From Micromussa lordhowensis (taxonomy: Eukaryota > Cnidaria > Anthozoa > Scleractinia > Lobophylliidae), in assembly GCA_964020085.1 (NCBI GenBank), contig OZ026603.1:1330801-1394800 (forward strand): a stretch of 64,000 nucleotides of DNA. Direction: 5' to 3'. Under the pieces are notes generated by a model, which saw nothing but the letters and a program-made list of their open reading frames with translations, had not been told where the DNA came from and made no database searches. Shown here in pieces: positions 61,901 through 64,000 of this stretch. Positions within the stretch are counted from its first letter, which is position 1, and each line of letters begins with the position of its first letter. The translations under genes and the position numbers were made by a program.

Positions 61901-63917
61901 ACGAGCGTACATATCACGAAGAATGCTCCTGCCACAAGACCTTTTATTACGCCGACGCGTTTCGCCGTTTGGCTTCTTCCAATTGCCGCCTTGCAACCTG
62001 CCATAGGGAAGTTAACATCGTAGGTACCGTGTCTTTCTCTGAGTACAAGTTGACGAAGCTTGAAAGAGAGTCCCAACAAAAATCGTTATCGCAATACTTT
62101 GTTCGAAGCTGTCTTCGGTAAAGTGTCCTGCACAAAAGCGCGAACGCTTCTCTTTCAACTTTTGGGTCCTGGGAGAACTTGAAAGTGCTAACTTTGGATT
62201 TTGAGTGGTTTTCTTTTGAAGTTCACTGTGAACTTGAAACCAAAACAGTTTCAAATTTCCCGCATTTCTTGAGCTCACCAACAGTGACGTCACAAGTTTT
62301 GTTTCCGACAATAATCCGTCAATTTTCCCGACCGCTTTACGATTATGAAGGACAAAAAAACAGTGATTTTAACATTCCAATTTCTCCGAAATGCTTCGTC
62401 TAATTCGTTTGAGACTTCAGAATATGTTAAGTTTATACTTAATGAACACATTGGACTCAAATGAAAAAAATGTTTAAATTTTGGTTCATTTGACCTTTAA
62501 GCAGAATTTTCAAACTTTTCTTCAAATCGAGTTATATTGTAGATGACCTTGTGAATTTAAATTCAGGCATCAAAAAGTGGGGTCATTTATTTCGCTGTCG
62601 AACTTAGCTTAAGGGGAATCTCTTACGTTTTCTACGCCGATGCGCTCATGTACGCGCGCTAATGACGCGAAAAAACCGTGCGCAGTAGGGATGAGCGAAA
62701 TATCTTTGGATCTCAATAAGAAATAACACACGAACTGCGGTGACAAACGTGACAATAAAAGGCATTTTGGAAAACAAAATTCATTTGACTTGACTCTCAT
62801 ATGTTTCGACATACGTCTTCAGAAGTAACCGTTTGGAATAGGAGTAACAATTAAATTTAAACAAGAAGTTTAGAAAACTTAAAACCGCGCTCTTTTAGTT
62901 CTTTGTTTTTGTAAAGACATCATGTATTATTTAGCAACAACGTTTTTCTTTTAATTTTATTAATCAGCGTAATGGCACTACAGTAAATAGGGTCTTATTT
63001 ATCACTGTCAGCGCATTCCATGGCTTGTTTGCATGTATTTGAAGTGTATGTTCATGACCTTGATAATTGTATAGTTTACGTTATGTAATGATTGCGTGTT
63101 TGATTTCATTTATTGATAATATTTTTGGTTTGTAATTTCGTGTAGGTTTTGAAGATTGATTTCAGTTATATTGTTTATTGATAGTCTTCTGTCTTCATTC
63201 TTTCAAATAGTTATGGTTTTAATTGATCTATCATTGCTACAAAGAAAAGTGTGACAAAAAATACGAAAAGTACTCGGACAATTACAATTCAATCAATGAT
63301 TGTAGCTCATTGCCAAAATATAAGTTCAAAACATTTAACACGCTGCACAATATAGCATTATTGACCGAAATTAATGTCAAGCGCATCACTGCACAAGTAT
63401 TCCGAAACGGATCCTAAAAGGCGATAAGGAGTACCTTTACATTCCGGCACGAAATGATTATTTGTTATTAAAACAAATCCTCATTGAACCAAAATTCGCA
63501 AAAATAAATCTAGAAAAACGAAACAACAAGATGACTGTGATCAAGTGTATTTCTAACAAAAACAATACAATGGAGACAATACAGTCTTTTCACTTTTTGA
63601 TAACTAGATAGAAACTTGGCACACATTTTCTATTTCATCATTAATAGAGGTCATTAGTCTGCATAGTTTCCGCCGTTCAGCATGTCGCTTTGCAGAGTTT
63701 GACATCTCTATAATTTGCCATGTGTTTATGCATTGCTTAGTCTCATTTCTAAAGCAACATATGTCTCCAAAAATTTGCTTTCGACGGACTAAATATGAAA
63801 TTTACTGTGAACATGTTGCTTACTTGCATCATATAGTGTGACGCCGGGCCCAGCTGTTTGATTAAAACTACATTCAACTACAGTATGTAGATTCTTATCA
63901 CGGATATCATATTTGTC
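32733..63917 (-). CDS. Large intron-rich host gene, partial model
   Basis: I could follow a minus-strand gene by acceptor and donor sites plus matching reading phase: 63824-63917, 61555-61607, 61224-61463, 59643-59724, 59085-59137, 54336-54444, 51622-51680, 50984-51114, then 48488-48592, 48249-48383, 47823-48050, 47030-47243, 46813-46898, 41659-41862, the repeated exons, and the last exon 32733-33073 with stop. Phases agree across every junction except between 50984-51114 and 48592, where an exon is probably missed. The product has a Lys-rich linker, an ankyrin-like segment and a Gln/Thr/Cys repeat array. The family is not recognised. Several retroelements sit in its introns. Confidence 0.55.
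33080..34570. other. Intron of the large host gene, no other feature
   Basis: Between the last exon and the first repeated exon I see no exon with both splice sites and phase. GAGGAGAGCATGTCA is duplicated at 33134-33170, and a T-rich run lies near 34040. Confidence 0.45.
34571..35288 (-). repeat. Four tandem 93-bp exon copies with their introns
   Basis: Exons 34571-34663, 34766-34858, 34983-35075 and 35196-35288 are each 93 bp, phase 1 at both ends, and encode a 31-residue unit of the form (E)QQQTTLES-C-E---D-CQTTG. Example words are ECAFEQQQTTLES and PESIFEEQQTTPES. Introns are also alike (GTAAAAGACAG and TTAAATATTTGGACCC). The 35196-35288 copy has AA instead of AG at its acceptor, so it may be skipped. 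A further, shortened copy and the array head lie at 41471-41862 beyond a retrotransposon. Confidence 0.72.
35407..35548 (+). repeat. DIRS left inverted terminal repeat
   Basis: It contains AAGTACAAATTAAGGCGTG, GTCAATGATAAAA and GCGCTAAATTAATGTGAGTG, all found in reverse order and orientation at 41283-41425 with scattered differences. Confidence 0.82.
35915..37098 (+). pseudogene. DIRS gag-like region with CCHC zinc knuckle
   Basis: An ATG at 35915 opens an acidic Pro/Gln-rich segment (MGDDQPVEPEVQLLG). Coding resumes at about 36563 after a T-rich stretch ending TTTGCAG, so an intron or a decayed spacer may separate the two. The second part has a helical region (QRLREEVRRLKQSVELV ... FNKYEVLEMLEILHNN) and, in a shifted frame, a CCHC knuckle CYFCNRRGHIKANC at about 36970. 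Frames change near 36849. Confidence 0.65.
37777..39450 (+). pseudogene. DIRS reverse transcriptase and RNase H, frame-broken
   Basis: RT words in successive frames: VAPTKPRLCHDARYLNLW, FSLDRLVDLPRYV, DDKSGYDHILLSEDSR, and the catalytic box LLYTDD at about 38250. An in-frame TGA interrupts it at 38166 after LPFG. The frame then runs on through KSILFPSKVVPYLGF. RNase H starts SATDASATGWGAILL at about 38773. Frame changes at about 37975, 38170, 38780 and 39120 make it a pseudogene. Confidence 0.8.
39983..40951 (+). pseudogene. DIRS tyrosine recombinase, frame-broken
   Basis: The N-terminal domain (TPRDLCRFLIFRDRHGKTQV, GRDGEWDKRLGLGNPAS) is in one frame up to 40297, then the core continues in others. 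The catalytic region is readable at 40745-40880: LHGFRS (H-x-x-R), EHVGW with the second His, and ALYYLQL with the nucleophilic Tyr. Frame changes near 40270 and 40470 inactivate it. Confidence 0.8.
41283..41425 (-). repeat. DIRS right inverted terminal repeat
   Basis: Inverted partner of 35407-35548, starting CCGTGCAAAGTTATTTATAT. Confidence 0.82.
41471..41862 (-). CDS. Head of the repeated-exon array: one 204-bp and one shortened 66-bp exon
   Basis: Exon 41659-41862 (204 bp) starts after CAAACAG and ends before GTAAAAGTCAC; it encodes a Ser-rich linker (SIPSTSSSERVHGYLGDGES) followed by the repeat unit. Exon 41471-41536 (66 bp) is a repeat unit missing 27 bp at its 3-prime end, an in-frame loss that moves the donor to GAAG-GTAAAC. 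Both keep phase 1, so the mRNA frame is preserved. Confidence 0.65.
41870..42989. other. Intronic DNA
   Basis: No exon supported. It contains a GTCTT microsatellite at about 42179-42226 and a palindromic repeat unit at 42108-42129, plus general AT-rich sequence. Confidence 0.45.
42108..42129. repeat. Palindromic repeat unit, inverted orientation
   Basis: CTCGCCGATGATCATCGGCG plus AG forms a perfect palindrome. The adjacent AATTCTGTCTGT is the reverse complement of the ACAGACAGAATT spacer in the arrays at 45.6 and 46.2 kb. Confidence 0.85.
42990..45075 (+). mobile_element. Decayed non-LTR retrotransposon (LINE)
   Basis: Apurinic-type endonuclease remains are readable from about 43015 (NSLENKFEEVQ, FLTETKIDSSYLNSQF, YNMYGKDLAKGG) to 43690 (LLIVTGDLNLNKLR, DRPTRTTEKSQTLLDVILTN). 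RT remains follow: LGSLNPSKSTGCDNIPPRIL and NVNNYRPLT at 44370-44590, SCETTLLWLVEEW, STDTSKAFESL and GCPQGS at 44700-44975, and YADDHQLYAIG at 45040. Order and wording fit the CR1/Rex-type superfamily. Frames change at several points, so it is dead. Confidence 0.82.
45388..45475. mobile_element. 88-bp foldback element
   Basis: GTCCGGGTGAGGGTAGTTCT at the left is mirrored by AGAACTACCCTCACCCGAAC at the right. AACAACAACAGTT and its complement form the centre. Confidence 0.85.
45600..45770 (+). repeat. Tandem repeat array with embedded palindromes (3 units)
   Basis: Units of about 58 bp read palindrome GCCGATGATCATCGGC, then GAGATTTCC, TTTATTATACAGAC and GAATTACCTC. Some palindromes carry point changes. 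The same units recur at 46205-46420. Confidence 0.85.
45771..46204. mobile_element. Foldback MITE interrupted by a SINE
   Basis: The left arm (45771-45850) has CGAGATATTAAAATTCTAAC and AATAAAACAAAAGAAAT; the right arm (about 46135-46204) has their reverse complements ATTTCTTTTGTTTTATT and AGAATTTTAATATATCG. A 258-bp SINE with its target duplication separates them. The related uninterrupted element is at 58534-58695. Confidence 0.8.
45864..46121 (+). mobile_element. tRNA-derived SINE with 13-bp target duplication
   Basis: The head is tRNA-like with A-box TGGCTAATGCGC (45881-45892) and B-box GGTTCGAGCCC (45916-45926), as for RNA polymerase III. The body includes ACACTTTACTCTCACGGTGC, and it ends ACTTTACCTTACCTAC. 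CAACCTCGATGTG flanks it at 45851-45863 and 46122-46134, a perfect 13-bp duplication, so insertion was fairly recent. The A-box and B-box words agree with tRNA promoters, but no complete cloverleaf was drawn. Confidence 0.9.
46205..46420 (+). repeat. Tandem repeat array with embedded palindromes (4 units)
   Basis: Same 55-60-bp unit as at 45600-45770; the palindrome is intact in the last unit (GCCGATGATCATCGGC) and altered in the middle ones (GCCACTGATCATCGGC). Together with the 45.6-kb array it brackets the foldback/SINE nest. Confidence 0.82.
46425..46812. other. Intronic DNA
   Basis: No exon or repeat supported. One plus-strand frame (46444-46677) has no domain-like features. Confidence 0.4.
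46813..46898 (-). CDS. Host exon, acidic helical segment
   Basis: Acceptor TTTTCAG at 46899 and donor AAAG-GTTGTT at 46812 bound an 86-bp exon that enters in phase 2 and leaves in phase 1. It encodes YRDDENESDEEVDWKELARA then IEKYQTLK. Phase matches both neighbours (47030-47243 and 41659-41862). Confidence 0.62.
47030..47243 (-). CDS. Host exon with ankyrin-like repeat
   Basis: The 214-bp exon lies between a GTTTAG acceptor and a GTATGT donor. It encodes GGKTQALSLLYMITDTAARL, then NAIDFFRIIF and TPLEEIARGNGHVELAYLLE. The last words have the TPL--A---GH-E---LL pattern of an ankyrin repeat, and the first half may be a diverged preceding repeat. It enters in phase 1 and leaves in phase 2. Confidence 0.68.
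47823..48050 (-). CDS. Host exon, helical segment before the ankyrin-like part
   Basis: The 228-bp exon has acceptor CTTTCAG and a strong donor CAAG-GTAAGC, phase 1 on both sides. It encodes SSSSGVVQVYLVNFLQEIVS, FEYIDPNKAKEDFVEKDIKN and DFQEMLFLLSKKMGKMNL, a mixed helical sequence. It joins the ankyrin-like exon in frame. Confidence 0.66.
48249..48592 (-). CDS. Two host exons: Cys-containing and Lys-rich segments
   Basis: Exon 48488-48592 (105 bp, acceptor CATTAG, donor CAC-GTAAGT) encodes AICAAHDFQVQFGPSTDSIP and KRCGDTVFTGKVP. Exon 48249-48383 (135 bp, acceptor TCCATTAG, donor AAAA-GTGAGT) encodes CGPCSGTKRLDLSQSYRTHI and a Lys-rich end (KTLTKKKFLSLKRKK). Both are phase 1 in and out, and each is a single open frame. 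Family unknown. Confidence 0.62.
48600..50342. other. Intronic DNA
   Basis: No exon with matching phase was found, although the phase gap between 50984 and 48592 predicts one here. The repeated word AAATCAACCAATCACATTCA and relatives lie at 50075-50150. No transposon recognised. Confidence 0.4.
50343..50445. mobile_element. Foldback element
   Basis: GGTCATTACAGGGAAATCTC at the left is mirrored by GAGATTTCCCTGTAATGACC at the right. The centre has TGTATTGACCGAG / CGAGGTCAATACA. Confidence 0.87.
50984..51114 (-). CDS. Host exon
   Basis: Acceptor CTCTCAG; donor either GCGAG-GTACTG (50983) or GCGAG-GTTGAC 12 bp earlier. The open frame encodes ASQAGLSIADIKKTENAFTF, then FAEVKTERMPFALLIHVDAR. It enters in phase 0, which matches exon 51622-51680. 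Confidence 0.58.
51120..54335. other. Intronic DNA with one small exon
   Basis: Apart from the exon at 51622-51680 I see only non-coding sequence. Near 50865-50945 and 51440-51550 there are clusters of GCGAATAGT/ACTATTCGC-type words, on opposite strands, flanking the preceding exon. A C-run is at 53670. Confidence 0.45.
51622..51680 (-). CDS. Small host exon
   Basis: The 59-bp exon lies between TTTAACAG and GCG-GTAATA. It encodes ECVRKQLEITEIVPDKGDVA together with the split first codon. A later donor at CGCA-GTTAAT is possible but would break the phase with the next exon. Confidence 0.5.
54336..54444 (-). CDS. Host exon
   Basis: The 109-bp exon lies between TCGCAG and CTAG-GTCAG, phase 0 in and phase 1 out. 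It encodes DPELQTHYLNSSLLDTNFNG and RTSVLSTTTGDMEIYL. Phases match the neighbours on both sides. Confidence 0.55.
54870..55010 (+). mobile_element. Fragment of LINE reverse transcriptase
   Basis: In one frame the sequence reads VPQGSILGPALFTLYVNELL, the pre-catalytic RT segment of non-LTR elements, followed after a frame change by GYVDDTVV, resembling the catalytic box. It is too short to classify. Confidence 0.65.
55102..55309 (+). repeat. 104-bp tandem duplication
   Basis: Positions 55102-55205 and 55206-55309 are near identical (for example CCAGCTGTCCGGTGTACAGA and GGTATGGCGTCGGCAAGTAC occur in both). The duplication overlaps the start of the gag frame of the adjacent gypsy element. Confidence 0.88.
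55277..58537 (+). mobile_element. Gutted Ty3/gypsy-type retroelement
   Basis: Gag begins MASASTQPMDNT at about 55277. Two zinc knuckles lie at 55900-56010, the first damaged (CYAYGNVGHFARD lacks the second Cys), the second intact (CAKCGDKGHWAACR). Aspartic protease has LVDSGAQSTVLG at 56233. RT is partial (LLDLHIIEKVSGPTTWVSPA near 56710; IPTVDEVLEELNGSTVF at 56870), then jumps to VPSGQNTADCLSRF at 57070, so the catalytic RT centre is missing. Integrase keeps HEGHQGIMTKDHFR ... CKKCG and DLMGPPPQGRTFL but no full DDE core. No LTRs were recognised. Confidence 0.78.
58534..58695. mobile_element. 162-bp foldback MITE
   Basis: It begins AATAGACCGATTTCGATATA and ends with the near reverse complement. 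The arms share CAATAGACCTCAGTACGAGG and CTCTGGGGAATAA words in opposite orientation. Same family as the arms at 45771-46204. Confidence 0.87.
58700..59084. other. Intronic DNA
   Basis: AT-rich, with no exon or repeat seen. Confidence 0.4.
59085..59137 (-). CDS. Small host exon
   Basis: The 53-bp exon lies between TTTTTTTCAG and GATGAG-GTATTC. It encodes NNVPFCPVDLPNSVEDE, entering in phase 1 and leaving in phase 0, which fits exons 59643-59724 and 54336-54444. Confidence 0.55.
59150..59640 (+). repeat. Degenerate tandem repeat of about 120 bp
   Basis: The words TGTGTGGAAGTGTAGAATA, GGGATTTTCACAACCTTTTC and CATTCTTGGCTAAG recur three to four times in the same order across this intron, each copy diverged. 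Confidence 0.75.
59643..59724 (-). CDS. Host exon
   Basis: The 82-bp exon lies between TTTCTTTAG and CTCAG-GTATGT. It encodes WRNGGASTSEIVFPQRHIES then GYDTLSS, phase 0 in and phase 1 out, matching both neighbours. Confidence 0.58.
59730..61220. other. Intronic DNA
   Basis: No exon supported. AT-rich sequence with A- and T-runs near 60420 and 60945. Confidence 0.4.
61224..61463 (-). CDS. Host exon with Lys/Glu-rich charged region
   Basis: The 240-bp exon lies between TTACTAG and ACATG-GTATGT, phase 0 on both sides. It encodes CSPDLEHQEKISVPPLSVIQ, NQWPAQLTQLSQDQTIPDTR and then a highly charged stretch (EEKEGKEKEQKEKNQGDDE). The charged part is probably disordered or a single helix. Confidence 0.6.
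61555..61607 (-). CDS. Small host exon
   Basis: The 53-bp exon lies between GTTTTCTAG and AAAGT-GTAAGT. It encodes NPLNQKEVRVVVKHHQS, entering in phase 1 and leaving in phase 0. Confidence 0.55.
61759..61891. mobile_element. 133-bp foldback MITE
   Basis: GAGCAGGCACCCTGGTAAAT at the left mirrors ATTTACCAGGGTGCCTGCTC at the right, and GTGCAAACCAAACTATA / TATAGTTTGGTTTGCAC continue the stem. The arms differ by very few bases, so insertion is probably recent. Confidence 0.9.
61900..63820. other. Intronic or intergenic DNA
   Basis: Short frames only. No splice-bounded exon, tRNA or recognisable transposon was found apart from the candidate exon at 63824. Confidence 0.4.
63824..63917 (-). CDS. 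Candidate host exon at window end
   Basis: Open frame ending at donor GCAA-GTAAGC in phase 1, as needed by exon 61555-61607. It encodes DKYDIRDKNLHTVVECSFNQ then TAGPGVTLYDA. The acceptor (GTAAGAG) has a poor pyrimidine tract, so the upstream limit is uncertain. Confidence 0.42.
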
Positions 63918-64000
63918 CTCTTACGTTTTTCTTCGGAGACGCTTTAACTTTAATTCGGGAAACCTATAAGTTCGACTAGAGGCGAAGTAAACAGCATCTT

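Overview
The window looks like genomic DNA from a cnidarian, most likely an anthozoan such as a reef coral (inferred from repeat and transposon style, not proven). It is intron-rich, AT-rich and crowded with foldback MITEs, a tRNA-derived SINE, and decayed LINE, DIRS-type and Ty3/gypsy-type retrotransposons.

The centrepiece is a near-complete Polinton/Maverick, a virus-like self-synthesising DNA transposon, at 5538-25551 (20,014 bp). It has 174-bp terminal inverted repeats that look identical by eye, AG...CT termini, and a 6-bp target-site duplication AAAATG on both sides. Its genes form two divergent blocks around a 70-bp AT-rich intergenic region at 19219-19288. The minus-strand block, read leftward, encodes a PPxY-bearing coiled-coil protein, penton-like minor capsid protein, a basic protein, major capsid protein, a conserved uncharacterised protein, a Gly-rich protein, an adenain-type protease, two zinc ribbons, a PLA2-like domain, a chromodomain integrase, a C2H2 finger protein, protein-primed DNA polymerase B and a VLTF3-like late transcription factor. 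The plus-strand block encodes the packaging ATPase, a low-complexity protein, two fibre-like proteins that share an N-terminal module, and two small proteins, one of them membrane-spanning. It ends in about 580 bp of non-coding DNA rich in strong inverted repeats, including two adjacent hairpins whose loops are complementary.

Polymerase, ATPase, penton and fibre frames are open. The major capsid, protease and PLA2-integrase frames are each broken near functionally critical residues, so this copy has the full gene set but is probably not autonomous unless recoding occurs.

Right of the Polinton (25.6-32.7 kb) is mostly non-coding host DNA with foldback elements and one candidate host exon. From about 63.9 kb down to 32.7 kb on the minus strand runs an intron-rich host gene whose exons can be followed by splice sites and matching reading phase. 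It contains an ankyrin-like segment and an array of 93-bp repeated exons. A DIRS-type tyrosine-recombinase retrotransposon (about 35349-41430) lies inside one intron of that array. Other insertions in the gene's introns are a decayed LINE (43-45 kb), a SINE nested in a foldback element (45.8-46.2 kb), palindrome-bearing tandem repeats (42.1, 45.6 and 46.2 kb) and a gutted Ty3/gypsy element (55.1-58.5 kb). The left flank (1-5.5 kb) holds an inverted pair of dispersed repeats, small MITEs, SINE-derived sequence and fragments of host exons.
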